Origin: Verrucomicrobiota bacterium
Lineage (GTDB): Bacteria; Verrucomicrobiota; Verrucomicrobiia; Verrucomicrobiales; DEV007
NCBI GenBank assembly: GCA_020630975.1
Contig: JAHDID010000013.1
Coordinates: 1-64,000 of the forward strand
DNA length: 64,000 bases
Direction of reading: 5' to 3'
Shown: piece by piece, positions 1-8,373 of the stretch
Position numbering within the stretch: the first letter of the stretch is position 1
Layout: each line of letters opens with the position of its first letter
Program-made: the position numbers and the translations under genes
The notes under the pieces: generated by a model
The model's database searches: none
The model's input: only the letters and a program-made list of their open reading frames with translations
What the model was told of the DNA's origin: nothing

Positions 1-190
1 CAGTCTTAGAAACAGCGCTTTTCCACCAGCTGGGCCGCTTGCCAGAGCCTGAATTCACCCACAGATTTTCCTAGAGAGCCAAAAAATTTAGGGCTAGTTT
101 TGTTGCGGAAAATGATGGTTCGACGCGTTTGTGTGTTAGCCTTGTCGACTTGGATAGTCTTCTATCATTGCTCATTTTTTGCACCCTTTC

Positions 191-1189
191 ATGATCCATA
201 TTTTTAGTATCCGGTTCTTGCTCATACTTAGTATATCACTCTTCCTCATGGGAGTCGGTCGCGCCGAACAACCTCCGATCACGCCTCCTGAATTGCGTTT
301 AAAAGCTACTGAGTATGTCCCAGTTGCGGATGATACAGCACTCCGGTGGCCGACCCATATTGCTTTTGGGCCGGAAGGTCAGGAGATCGTAACCGACCTG
401 AAGAACAACCGATTTGTCTTTCGCGATCGACCTGATGCGCCTTTACAGGTATCGCCGCTGGAGGTGCGGGGGCCGCACTCGGTGGCGTACAATCCTACAG
501 ACAAACTCTACTACGCTAATGACACCGAGAACCAGCGGATCATTGCTTTTGCTGATCTCGGCGAGAAAACCATCGTCGCCGAAACCAAGGAGATAGCAGG
601 GATACCGCTGGCTCGCCCTCACGATATCGTAGTCGATCCTGAGACAAACTGGATCTACGCGATCAATCCCAACTGCGGCCATGTGTTTCGGTTTTCCGCT
701 ATCGGTGAGAACGAAAGTGCCCTCAAAGTGCCGGTGCAAGGTTATGCGAGGTCGATTACCTTTGCCAATGGTAAGCTCTATGCGATCGGCTCAGCCAAGG
801 GCAGAGTCGTGGAGATCGTCGATTGGGATGCCGGGGAGTTTAAAATCTACGATAGCCACGATCCGTCGGGGCGAGGTGGAGCCGCTGGATCGTGGACTAG
901 AACCGGCTTGGTGCTAAACGACGCTGAGTTTTTCGACGGCTGGTGGTATGCGACCAGCTACTTTACCAAAGCGTATGCGGGCGGGCATGACCACGATGAG
1001 CATAAGTTGATTCGCTTTAAGACGCTCGATGATCTGACTACAGGCAACTGGAGCGATATCAGCAATCTAGTGCCCAGCGGGATGACGCCTTACTACCTGA
1101 CTGTGAATGGAGGGAAGCTCTATCTGGCGATATTTAATCACGAATCTCCTGGGAATGGTGATGGGATTCTTCAGATCGAATCTCACTAG
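191..1189 (+). CDS. Secreted NHL/SMP-30-like beta-propeller protein
   Basis: A protein of about 332 residues with a strong signal peptide: a short N-region, a Leu/Ile-rich core and a cleavage-like site near VGRAEQ. I chose the ATG at 191 over an in-frame TTG at 179 because it gives the more normal signal peptide. The body shows repeated blade-like segments such as WPTHIAFGPEG, GPHSVAYNPTD, RPHDIVVDPETNWIY and ARSITFANGKLY, typical of NHL/SMP-30 six-bladed propellers. No lactonase metal-ligand set is evident, so the role may be binding rather than catalysis. It converges on the pectate lyase gene, with a half-palindrome repeat between the stops. Fold assignment is fairly safe; substrate unknown. 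Confidence 0.7.
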   Translation: MIHIFSIRFLLILSISLFLMGVGRAEQPPITPPELRLKATEYVPVADDTALRWPTHIAFGPEGQEIVTDLKNNRFVFRDRPDAPLQVSPLEVRGPHSVAYNPTDKLYYANDTENQRIIAFADLGEKTIVAETKEIAGIPLARPHDIVVDPETNWIYAINPNCGHVFRFSAIGENESALKVPVQGYARSITFANGKLYAIGSAKGRVVEIVDWDAGEFKIYDSHDPSGRGGAAGSWTRTGLVLNDAEFFDGWWYATSYFTKAYAGGHDHDEHKLIRFKTLDDLTTGNWSDISNLVPSGMTPYYLTVNGGKLYLAIFNHESPGNGDGILQIESH

Positions 1190-1216
1190 CTAACCAATGA
1201 TTTAGGCTGAATTCTT

Positions 1217-1256
1217 CGGCTGGGGTTGCCGGGCAGCTGAAGGCAGCCCCTCCTTG
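1217..1256. repeat. Half copy of palindromic CAAGGAGGGGCTGCC-type repeat
   Basis: This is the right arm (GCCGGGCAGCTGAAGGCAGC, then CCCCTCCTTG) of the palindromic element found complete at 2265-2348 and 6834-6920. The left arm is missing. It sits between two convergent stops, where it may serve as a terminator or be a degenerate REP/MITE-like copy. Confidence 0.7.
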
Positions 1257-1270
1257 AGCTTGAGTCTGTG

Positions 1271-2233
1271 TTATGGAGTAGCGGGACGAGTTTGAGGCCC
1301 TGATTGGTGCTGTAGTAGGCTTTTGAGCTTTTCGACTGGGGTGAGTTGATAGTCGTATCCCACATCTAGATGCCCAGGCTGACCATGCTGGTCTCCTGTG
1401 CAATCTTTGAAAATATTCCCCCTGCCCACCAAGGTGGCACTTGGGTCTCGGCGTAGCGGATTTCGGACATCTTCGAAAAGACAATTCTCTACTAGGAGTC
1501 TGGCCCTGCCTCGAGCATGAGGCCCACAGGCTGTGATCGATTGGAACCAGTTGTTATATAGATGACACACGCCGTTGTCGAATCCTGGGTTGCGTTGATT
1601 GGTGTGGTGTATCCAGTTGTGATGCATCGTCACTCGAAAATCGGTGGCGTCGGTCCAGCCGACTCCGATCGCTTTGTTGTGATCGGTAAAGACGCACCAC
1701 GAAATGGTCACACAGTCGCAGCCTTTGCGTAGGTCGATCAGACCATCGTTGGTTTTCCGGAAACAACAATGATCGATCCACAGGTGATGACAGCCGTCTG
1801 CCTGTATACCATCATAGTCTGGGCCTTTGCCATTTTCGTAGGTCGCCGCATCATACGAATCACCGATTGTGAGATTGGCGATGATGATGTTGGAGACATC
1901 GATCAGGTGCAACTCGGGTCCGAGTATCGCCGCGTCGCTACCGATACCTACGATTGTTTTGTTGGAAGATAGACGAATCCTTTCTCCTGGCGGGCCTTTG
2001 ATCTGGCCATAGATCTGGAGAATGGCGGGAGCTTTAGCAGTCGCATGCTGCTTCAATTCAGCTAGTGACCGTATAGCGTGAACCGCGCCGTCTCTGCCGC
2101 CAGTTGTCCCGTCTAGCCCTTGGGCAGATAGTGAAGCATAGCCCTCTGGAGTTGCCGTGCTGTAGTCCTTCCCACCAACAGCGCCAGTAAAACAAAGGCA
2201 AACAGCCAAGATCGGAGTGAAACGGCAATCCAT
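1271..2233 (-). CDS. Secreted pectate lyase, polysaccharide lyase family 1
   Basis: A 320-residue protein with an N-terminal signal peptide (hydrophobic residues 5-20). The parallel beta-helix PL1 motifs are clear. The LWIDH motif is at about residues 151-155. The Ca-binding region DGLIDLRKGCD is at about 163-173. HHNWIHHTNQRNPGF carries the likely catalytic Arg at about 214. PL1 enzymes cleave polygalacturonate by Ca-dependent beta-elimination, here presumably outside the cytoplasm. The protein is shorter than many plant-pathogen pectate lyases (~350-400 residues) but covers the core. ATG start at 2233. It follows ThuA and phosphoesterase genes on the same strand and is separated from them by a palindromic repeat. 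Family call confident; exact pectic substrate not certain. Confidence 0.9.
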   Translation of the reverse strand: MDCRFTPILAVCLCFTGAVGGKDYSTATPEGYASLSAQGLDGTTGGRDGAVHAIRSLAELKQHATAKAPAILQIYGQIKGPPGERIRLSSNKTIVGIGSDAAILGPELHLIDVSNIIIANLTIGDSYDAATYENGKGPDYDGIQADGCHHLWIDHCCFRKTNDGLIDLRKGCDCVTISWCVFTDHNKAIGVGWTDATDFRVTMHHNWIHHTNQRNPGFDNGVCHLYNNWFQSITACGPHARGRARLLVENCLFEDVRNPLRRDPSATLVGRGNIFKDCTGDQHGQPGHLDVGYDYQLTPVEKLKSLLQHQSGPQTRPATP

Positions 2234-2264
2234 GATTAGAATAACCGACCGACTCCACTAAAAT

Positions 2265-2348
2265 CAAGGAGAGGCTGCCTTTAGCCCGACAGGCTGAGCC
2301 AGATGCTTTGGCCGAGGTTGCCGGGCAGCTGAAGGCAGCCCCTCCTTG
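2265..2348. repeat. Palindromic intergenic element, 84 bp (type II)
   Basis: The element starts CAAGGAGAGGCTGCC and ends GGCAGCCCCTCCTTG, so the two ends are near-perfect inverted repeats. The centre reads GGCTGAGCC, then ATGCTTTGGCC. The same structure occurs at 6834-6920, repeatedly in 26691-27427 and at 35716-35892. It lies between the ThuA stop and the pectate lyase start. It could fold into a long hairpin in RNA and act as an intercistronic attenuator. It resembles REP/MITE-type sequences; no transposase is nearby. Confidence 0.8.
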
Positions 2349-2359
2349 AGCTCTAAATA

Positions 2360-3247
2360 CTATTTCTTTGGCTTAGTAATGGCCGGGATCTCCTCGACGG
2401 TATTCTCGCCTGTGTAGGGCTGTCGGTAGCCAGGGTCGTCCAGCTTTCCACAGGCCCATAGCGCACCACGGGTGATCAGTTCTAGGTATTTCGGATCTTC
2501 TACGGTGTGATTGAAATGCCCCAATGTGGTAGAGAAAGAAGGCGCATCGTATTTGGTATTGGTCCAGATGACGATCGCTGTGTCGGTGACTTTTTCTACG
2601 CCTTTTTGATAGGTTTGAGTCCCCAAGGCTAGGGCATCGACATCGAAGACTTCGACGTTATTGTAGAGTTCTTCCTTATCCGTGGTCCAGTTTTCGAATC
2701 CCTCCATGATCGGGTGATCAGGGTTGGTTATATTCACATCGATCGGTACATGAGGACCGTGTTTGGTCGAGCGTATACCGAGATGCTTTGCCCAGTTGGC
2801 ATCGACATCGCGCACTACCTGATTGCCCTGGTAAGAAAGGCGGAAGGAATGCATCGCGCAGTGTAGATGGACCGCTGGCACTGTCTTGTGCGCATCCAGT
2901 ATGTTCTGCAGCTCAGTCTCGTCTTTCTTCAGCGCGGCACACTCATTATGGATGACAACATCGTAGTCGGCTGCCCAGTCGGGATTTTTGAAGAGGTGAA
3001 ACGGTGGATCGTGAGACTTGTCCTTGGTCCACACCACATCGACCCGCATATTTGCCCGCTGCTGGATACCCTCATAGAGCAGCTTGTGCTGCACCTCGTA
3101 GTCATGGCAACAGCCACCTGCGATGAGTAGTGCTCGCAGTGGAGCCTTCTTGGTAGTGCTTTCTTCCTCCGATTGAGCCGAAAAGAAAAAGAAAGCCGCT
3201 AATGCCAGTAAAAGAGCGGCAGGTAGTAAGATCAGTCTAGGGCGCAT
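2360..3247 (-). CDS. ThuA-domain protein, membrane-anchored or secreted
   Basis: A protein of 295 residues with an N-terminal hydrophobic signal or anchor (about residues 4-22). A ThuA (trehalose-utilisation-like) domain follows and fills the rest. The pattern ALLIAGGCCHDYE at the start of the domain, DVVIHNECAA in the middle and AVHLHCAMHSFR is typical of this glutamine-amidotransferase-fold family in PVC bacteria. The biochemical role of these ThuA proteins is largely unsettled; they usually neighbour oxidoreductases and sulfatases of polysaccharide catabolism. Its ATG lies 1 nt after the stop of the upstream phosphoesterase gene, so the two are very likely co-transcribed and translationally coupled. 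Confidence 0.85.
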   Translation of the reverse strand: MRPRLILLPAALLLALAAFFFFSAQSEEESTTKKAPLRALLIAGGCCHDYEVQHKLLYEGIQQRANMRVDVVWTKDKSHDPPFHLFKNPDWAADYDVVIHNECAALKKDETELQNILDAHKTVPAVHLHCAMHSFRLSYQGNQVVRDVDANWAKHLGIRSTKHGPHVPIDVNITNPDHPIMEGFENWTTDKEELYNNVEVFDVDALALGTQTYQKGVEKVTDTAIVIWTNTKYDAPSFSTTLGHFNHTVEDPKYLELITRGALWACGKLDDPGYRQPYTGENTVEEIPAITKPKK

Positions 3248-3248
3248 G

Positions 3249-4220
3249 TTATTTGATAGTGGGTAAAGTTAATGTGTATCTCGGTGTCTCAAGGTCTTCC
3301 GCTTGGTAGACATTGATCTCGGTGGGTGAAAATTCGATCTGATACCAATGATCGGCGCCTTCTTGCATCCCCTTCAGGGTCAGGTGATGGCGCTCTCCGA
3401 CTTTGGTGTAATTGCCCGCGTGGTGATGACCGTTGAGCCAGAGGGCTATATTGGGGTACTGATCGAGCAGAGACAGCACCTCATCGCCATTGAGTAGTGA
3501 ATGCCCGTCGAATGGCTTTTGTGTGGGGTAGTGGCACATGATGACGACTCTCTCCTTGGCTGCCTGAGCTTTGTCTAATGTGTCGCGCAGCCAGGCTAGC
3601 TGTGTCTCTGAGATCCCTGCATTCCACCACCTTTTCTGTGGCCCCTGGCAGGCATCGTAGTATTTCTTAGCGGCTTTGTATTCAGCTGAGTCGGGCGCGT
3701 AGTTATACGGGCTGAGATCTCCGTCCAGCACGATGAAGCGAAAGCCTTTGTGAGCGAAGTCGTAGTAGGCCTTCTCGGAGAGGCCAAAAGCGCGGTAGAC
3801 ACTGGCAGGCTTGGTCAGACCATCCGCATCGGCATAGGGCACATAGTAGTCGTGATTACCTAGGACGATGTAGCGTTTGTGCTTCAGTTGCTCCCATTGC
3901 GATAGTACGGCTCGAGTGTGTTTCCAGCTAGGCTGATCAGAGGTGGCTGCGGTTTGTTTGGGGAACTTGCCGTAGTCGATATCATCCCAGTCTATGACGT
4001 CGCCGAGCATGACCGCCCAGTCGAGTTCGCGTTGATTCCACTGCTCGACTGCATGAGCGAGTCGCTTCACGCCTTCGCTAGGTTGGCGATTACCGCGATT
4101 CGGCGTGTCGGCGTACTGCACATCGGCTACCGCTGCTATGGAGAAGGTCGAGACATCTTCGGCCTGGAGCATCGGAACCATCGTCCAGGCGATAACAAAT
4201 AAGGTAGGTATGGCTTTCAT
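3249..4220 (-). CDS. Secreted calcineurin-like metallophosphoesterase
   Basis: I place the start at the ATG at 4220, which gives a signal peptide (MKAIPTLFVIAW, cleavage near LQAED); an in-frame upstream start at 4274 would bury it. The dinuclear metallophosphoesterase motifs appear in order: ADVQYAD, VMLGDVIDWDD, VLGNHDYY, MCHYPTQ and WLNGHHHAGNY. The layout and the ADVQYAD opening resemble Mn-dependent ADP-ribose/CDP-alcohol diphosphatases, so a nucleotide or phosphodiester substrate outside the cytoplasm is plausible but not proven. The stop is 1 nt before the ThuA start. Family certain, substrate tentative. Confidence 0.88.
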   Translation of the reverse strand: MKAIPTLFVIAWTMVPMLQAEDVSTFSIAAVADVQYADTPNRGNRQPSEGVKRLAHAVEQWNQRELDWAVMLGDVIDWDDIDYGKFPKQTAATSDQPSWKHTRAVLSQWEQLKHKRYIVLGNHDYYVPYADADGLTKPASVYRAFGLSEKAYYDFAHKGFRFIVLDGDLSPYNYAPDSAEYKAAKKYYDACQGPQKRWWNAGISETQLAWLRDTLDKAQAAKERVVIMCHYPTQKPFDGHSLLNGDEVLSLLDQYPNIALWLNGHHHAGNYTKVGERHHLTLKGMQEGADHWYQIEFSPTEINVYQAEDLETPRYTLTLPTIK

Positions 4221-4276
4221 TGGGTTAGCTAAAAATGGTAGAGACTGTTTTCCAGTCCCCTCTGGCGTATGCATTT

Positions 4277-4298
4277 GAGGCGGCTAGAAAGCCACCTC
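4277..4298. repeat. Short imperfect hairpin between genes
   Basis: GAGGCGGCT and AGCCACCTC form a nine-position stem with one C-A mismatch around an AGAA loop. It lies in the 99-bp gap between the DUF1592-type gene and the phosphoesterase gene. There is no T-tract in the direction of the genes, so it is more likely a small repeat-like hairpin than a classical terminator. Confidence 0.35.
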
Positions 4299-4319
4299 TA
4301 CGTTTTATTAGTGATACAC

Positions 4320-6950
4320 TCACTTCTTCTTCATCAGATCCGATAGGGCGATCTCTTTTACTAGGTCACGCATCGGGTAGTCTTTTTCTTTTAGCGCATT
4401 CAGGATAGCATCGATATCGTCCTGATCGGCAAAGGAGGCGGTGCGACCTAGAGCGTAGGTGAGCATGGAGGTGGCGAGCTCTTTGGCCAAGGCATCTTGC
4501 CGGTTGAGCAGAGCCTGCTTGAGGCTGCTCACATCGGAAAACTCGGTACCATCAGGCAAGGTGCCACCAGGCTGGATCGGCACATCCTGATCGCCGACTC
4601 GCTCGTGGGTGCGCCAGGCACCGGTCTGATCAAAGTTCTCCAGACCAAAGCCGATCACATCGATCTTTTTGTGGCAGGTAGCGCAGGAGGCTCGCTCCTG
4701 GTGCAGCAGGACCATCTCGCGATTGGTGTGTGGCGTCTCCGATGCTTCGTCGAGCTCGGGCACATTGGGCGGTGGTGGTGGCGGCTTATCGTGCAGCAGC
4801 TTATCGAGCACCATGGCTCCGCGAATGACGGGGGAGGAGCGCTCGCCATTGGAGCCAGATACTAGAAAGTGCGCCTGCGTCATCATACCGCCGCGCGGTG
4901 AATCGGGTGGTAGCTGCATTTTGATGAAATCGGCATTGGTCGAGTCAAAGCCATCGAGCCCGTAGTGATCAGCGAGGATGCCATTGACCACGACGAAGTC
5001 GGAGTCGATCAAATTATTAGCAGGTAGATTCTCTTTGATCAGGGTATGGAAAAACTCGCGCGCCTCTTGCTTGGCAGCTAGACGGAGCTTGCCATTGAAC
5101 TTTGGGTATACCTTTTCGTCGATCGAGATCGCATCGAATCGATCGAACTCTGCCCACTGCGAGATAAATCCATCGCTGAGGGTGCGTGCCTTTTTATCGG
5201 CGAGCATTCGGTCGATCTGTTGAGACAAGATCTTGGGGTCGGATAGCTGGCCTGCATCGGCAGCAGCATATAGCGCCTCATCGGGCGGGCAGCTCCATAG
5301 GTAGTAGGCGAGTCGTATCGCTAGCTCCCGATCTGTCAGTACATCGCTCTCTGGATCGACATACTCAGTCAGGTAAAGAAATTTCGGCGAAGATAGGATG
5401 ATTGCCAAAGGCTCAACGAGAGCCGTTACCACTTTTTTGCCTTCGGCTAGATGGTTTTGATAAACCTCATAGACGGCATCGATGTATTCTGGCTCCGGAG
5501 CTTGGCGGCGAAATACCTCAGTAGCGAATTTTTCCAAAAAGGCTTTCACCTCAGTCCCATCGGTGATCATCGCTGGGCGCTCTTTGGTGATCACCCCATC
5601 TGGGTAAAGTAGCTGTGTGATCTTGGGCGGAGTCTCGGGGTAGTGCGGGCCCTCCATCTTCATCCAGTCGATCCATAGTGCTGCCCAGGCTGGCTCCATC
5701 TTTAGCGGGTCTTCACTTTGGATCGCCTTGCGGTGGAAATCATTACTACCTAGCGGGTAATGCTCTCGAAAATGTAGTTTCTGCGCATCCTTGCCCATCC
5801 GGCCTACTTGAAATCTCACCTCTACCGTCTCTGGCTTTTCTACCGTACCACGCATGCGCACGGTGATCGGTGGGTTGCCCCGATCGTTGATGGCTAGGTG
5901 CTGGCGAGTCAGATCAGGCTGGCCGACCACACCGCCGTGAAATCGAAAGATATACTCACCTCGCGGGTCGAGCATATTCCAGTAGTTTGACCCGCCGTAG
6001 GCTAAACCAGTGAAGTAGGCCCCCTGCTCTAGTTTAGGCAGGGTTAGGTATTTCTTCGGACCACCTAGGTAGATCCACGACTGTTGGCTGTATTGTTTGG
6101 CCGATCCTTTATCGGAAAAGCCCAGCTCCTCGAGTGGCTTGCCTTCTCTCAGGCCTTTGAGTCGTTCTTCATACTTAGCCACGACTTCTTTCGTCCGCCG
6201 GAGAGTGCCAGCGCCGTAGTCTTTGTGCTGAGTTTTGACCCGCCAGTGAGGTGTGGTGCTCCATTTCAGCGCATTGGGGAGAAACTGCCGGGCAAAAGCC
6301 AAGTATTCTTTGAGATCGACGGAGGTGAAGTACTGCTCCTCGCCGACGGTATCGAAACTACTGCTTTCGGCATCTTCAGGGAGTAGAGATTCGGTGATCT
6401 TCAGACCGAATAGGTCATACATAGTGGCCGCGTATTCTCGACGATTGAGACGACGCATCTTGATCTCGCCTCCGTGATCAGTCAGCGCCTGGCGAGCCGA
6501 TAGAAGAGAGTCGGATAGCGTCTCCTGTATCGCTGCTAGCTCGGCATCGCTAGGCTGGGCTTCATCCTCAGGCGGCATGTCGCCTCCGTTTAGCTGATCG
6601 AGCACATCCTGCCAGCGCTGTGCCTGATCAGGATCGGTGATCGTCCAGCTATACTCATCAAATCTCACTTGGCCCTTTTGCTTTTTCGGGCCGTGGCATT
6701 TGACGCAGTATGTCTGTAGGAAGGGCTGTAGATCGCCCTCCGGTAGGGTGACGGTGTGGGCGGGCTCGTTGGCGCTGGCGATACTGCCGAGTATTAGCAG
6801 CACTAGGTATACACTAGCTCGGAGACTCACGCCCAAGGAGGGGCTGCTTTTAGCTGCCCGGCAGGCTGAGCCATTTGCTTCGGCCAAGGTAGCCGGGCAG
6901 CTAAAGGCAGCCCCTCCTTGTGCCTTAGAGTTATGAAACTTTTTCCCCAT
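4320..6950 (-). CDS. DUF1587/DUF1592/DUF1588/DUF1585 planctomycete-type cytochrome protein
   Basis: From the ATG at 6950 the product is about 876 residues. A CVKCH heme motif follows the signal region, then KKQKGQVRFDEY (cytochrome-like PSCyt/DUF1587 start), the conserved MRRLNRREYAATMYDLFG, and a long DUF1592 core. The C-terminal DUF1588/DUF1585 part has a second motif, CATCHKKIDVIGFGLENFD, and ends ALGRTASFADQDDI. Such proteins occur beside DUF1552 proteins in Planctomycetes and Verrucomicrobia and are thought to act in periplasmic oxidation. The ATG lies 5 nt after the DUF1552 stop, so the pair forms an operon. Oddity: residues of about 10-40 are encoded by an in-frame palindromic repeat placed before the hydrophobic signal core (SLRASVYLVLLILGS). 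A GTG at 6830 just after the repeat is an alternative start. Confidence 0.88.
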   Translation of the reverse strand: MGKKFHNSKAQGGAAFSCPATLAEANGSACRAAKSSPSLGVSLRASVYLVLLILGSIASANEPAHTVTLPEGDLQPFLQTYCVKCHGPKKQKGQVRFDEYSWTITDPDQAQRWQDVLDQLNGGDMPPEDEAQPSDAELAAIQETLSDSLLSARQALTDHGGEIKMRRLNRREYAATMYDLFGLKITESLLPEDAESSSFDTVGEEQYFTSVDLKEYLAFARQFLPNALKWSTTPHWRVKTQHKDYGAGTLRRTKEVVAKYEERLKGLREGKPLEELGFSDKGSAKQYSQQSWIYLGGPKKYLTLPKLEQGAYFTGLAYGGSNYWNMLDPRGEYIFRFHGGVVGQPDLTRQHLAINDRGNPPITVRMRGTVEKPETVEVRFQVGRMGKDAQKLHFREHYPLGSNDFHRKAIQSEDPLKMEPAWAALWIDWMKMEGPHYPETPPKITQLLYPDGVITKERPAMITDGTEVKAFLEKFATEVFRRQAPEPEYIDAVYEVYQNHLAEGKKVVTALVEPLAIILSSPKFLYLTEYVDPESDVLTDRELAIRLAYYLWSCPPDEALYAAADAGQLSDPKILSQQIDRMLADKKARTLSDGFISQWAEFDRFDAISIDEKVYPKFNGKLRLAAKQEAREFFHTLIKENLPANNLIDSDFVVVNGILADHYGLDGFDSTNADFIKMQLPPDSPRGGMMTQAHFLVSGSNGERSSPVIRGAMVLDKLLHDKPPPPPPNVPELDEASETPHTNREMVLLHQERASCATCHKKIDVIGFGLENFDQTGAWRTHERVGDQDVPIQPGGTLPDGTEFSDVSSLKQALLNRQDALAKELATSMLTYALGRTASFADQDDIDAILNALKEKDYPMRDLVKEIALSDLMKKK
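6834..6920. repeat. Palindromic element (type II), 87 bp, inside a reading frame
   Basis: This is a full copy with ends CAAGGAGGGGCTGC and GCAGCCCCTCCTTG and a central GGCTGAGCC. Its 87 bp equal 29 codons. It lies between the ATG at 6950 and the hydrophobic core of the signal peptide of the DUF1592-type protein, and the frame stays open through it. It is the same family as 2265-2348. Confidence 0.8.
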
Positions 6951-6955
6951 CGTCT

Positions 6956-8242
6956 CTACCCTTTTACCAGCTGAGGAATATTCCCTGTCGAATGCCCAAA
7001 GGAATCGATATCCATACCCGACTGCTGCATGATGGTTAGCCAATAGTTGGCCAGTGGCGTGTCTTCCTCTGGCAGCACGATGTGTCTACCATGTTTGATA
7101 TCCGGCGCGCCGCCTCCTGATAGGATAGCTGGTAGATTCTTTAGTTCGTGCCCGGAGCGGAGGTTGGTACCATAGCTGACGATGCAGTTGTCGAATAGTC
7201 GGCTGCCATCGGAGTCTTTGGCTTCCTTTAGCCGATCGAGAAAGTGGGCAAACAAACTGGAGCACTTCTGATCGCGTAGCTTCGACGCCGCGATCCTTTC
7301 CTTGGAAAAGCCGTAGTGGCTCAGCGAGTGAGCTCCGAGGCTCATCCCCATACCGGTGAGCAGGTCGCACACTGGCTGGCGGTAGGTGACAAAGCGTGTC
7401 GCATCTGTCTGCAGGGCGACGATGATCATATCGTACATGGCGCGGATGGCTTGCTCGCCTGTGAGCGCCTCGCCTGGGGCGGGGATGTTCGCTTTCGGCT
7501 TGGGCACATCTGCCCACTTTGCCTCGCGCTCTAGGCTTTTCTCGATCTGGCGGACACCGGTGAAATATTCGTCGAGTTTCTCCACGTCGCCCTGGCTGAG
7601 CCGGCGCTTCACTGAGGTGCCATTGATCCGCACCGCATCTAGGATCGAGCGCTGCTCGGCGAGTCGCTTATTGAGTGAGTCTTTGGAGTCGGTGGCATTG
7701 GCGAAAAGGCTATTGAAAAGATCTAGAGGGCGATCGATGCCAGGGATGGGATTTCCCGACTCGTCCCACGAGAGCGATAGCCCTGCTCCGTGGCCGGAGT
7801 TTTGCCCGCCATCCTTCTCCTTGGCAGAGAGGATCAGCGACTGGTAGCGAGTCTCTTTGCCCAGTGCATCGGCCAGCACCTGATCGCAGGAGATGGTATT
7901 GAGCGATTGTTTGGCTGCGCAGGTCAGGTAGGAGACACTGCCGCCATGGGGATCGGTGGCACCGATGTTGGTCAGATTCGACACCATGGTCATATCATCC
8001 AGATGGCGCTGCAGCGGGGCCAATCCCTCGGTCCTGCCGACGTCTGCCAATCGTCCCTCTCCATCGGGGTAGAAAGACTTACTGGTGAAGCCGAAGCCTC
8101 CACCCAAAAAGATCGTGCGCCGTGCTGGAGCCGCAGCAGCAGCCGAAGCACTAGCAAATGACTCCAAAAACGGCACCGCCATCAATGATCCTGTAGCGGT
8201 GCGGAAAAAGGAACGCCGGGAGTGTGAAAGTGTCGTGAACAT
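6956..8242 (-). CDS. DUF1552 family protein, Tat-exported
   Basis: The start at the ATG at 8242 gives about 428 residues beginning MFTTLSHSRRSFFRTATG, a twin-arginine type signal. The mature part shows the DUF1552 hallmarks: RTIFLGGGFGF near the start, NLTNIGATDPHGGS, CDQVLAD, SLSWDESGNPIPGI, QTDATRFVTYRQP and SYGTNLRSGHELKNLPAILSGGG near the end. The family has an alkaline-phosphatase/sulfatase-like flavour but its reaction is unknown. It is nearly always paired with a DUF1592-type cytochrome, as here, where the next gene begins 5 nt downstream. The promoter is probably in the 131-bp divergent gap, which holds a dyad motif at 8301-8318. Confidence 0.88.
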   Translation of the reverse strand: MFTTLSHSRRSFFRTATGSLMAVPFLESFASASAAAAAPARRTIFLGGGFGFTSKSFYPDGEGRLADVGRTEGLAPLQRHLDDMTMVSNLTNIGATDPHGGSVSYLTCAAKQSLNTISCDQVLADALGKETRYQSLILSAKEKDGGQNSGHGAGLSLSWDESGNPIPGIDRPLDLFNSLFANATDSKDSLNKRLAEQRSILDAVRINGTSVKRRLSQGDVEKLDEYFTGVRQIEKSLEREAKWADVPKPKANIPAPGEALTGEQAIRAMYDMIIVALQTDATRFVTYRQPVCDLLTGMGMSLGAHSLSHYGFSKERIAASKLRDQKCSSLFAHFLDRLKEAKDSDGSRLFDNCIVSYGTNLRSGHELKNLPAILSGGGAPDIKHGRHIVLPEEDTPLANYWLTIMQQSGMDIDSFGHSTGNIPQLVKG

Positions 8243-8300
8243 CGTGTCGAAAGAGAGCCGGAAATCTAGATTCACTAGGCGGCATTGCCAATGGCGAAGC

Positions 8301-8318
8301 ATCCTAGAAAATGAGGAT
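8301..8318. promoter_or_regulatory. Dyad motif ATCCT-N8-AGGAT in a divergent promoter
   Basis: ATCCTAGAAAATGAGGAT forms a 5+5 bp inverted repeat with an 8-bp spacer. The 18-mer TCCTAGAAAATGAGGATA (8302-8319) recurs exactly at 12039-12056. The site is about 60 bp upstream of the DUF1552 ATG and about 55 bp upstream of the esterase ATG, a position suited to an operator or core promoter element. Confidence 0.5.
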
Positions 8319-8373
8319 ACGTCGAGCCTACCTTCAGCGGCCATCCAGCCGTGTTATATGCGGTTCGACTAAT

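Noticed and set aside
1-190. Possible end of an upstream gene at the left edge
   Set aside because: Frames are interrupted and no motif is recognisable in the available bases.
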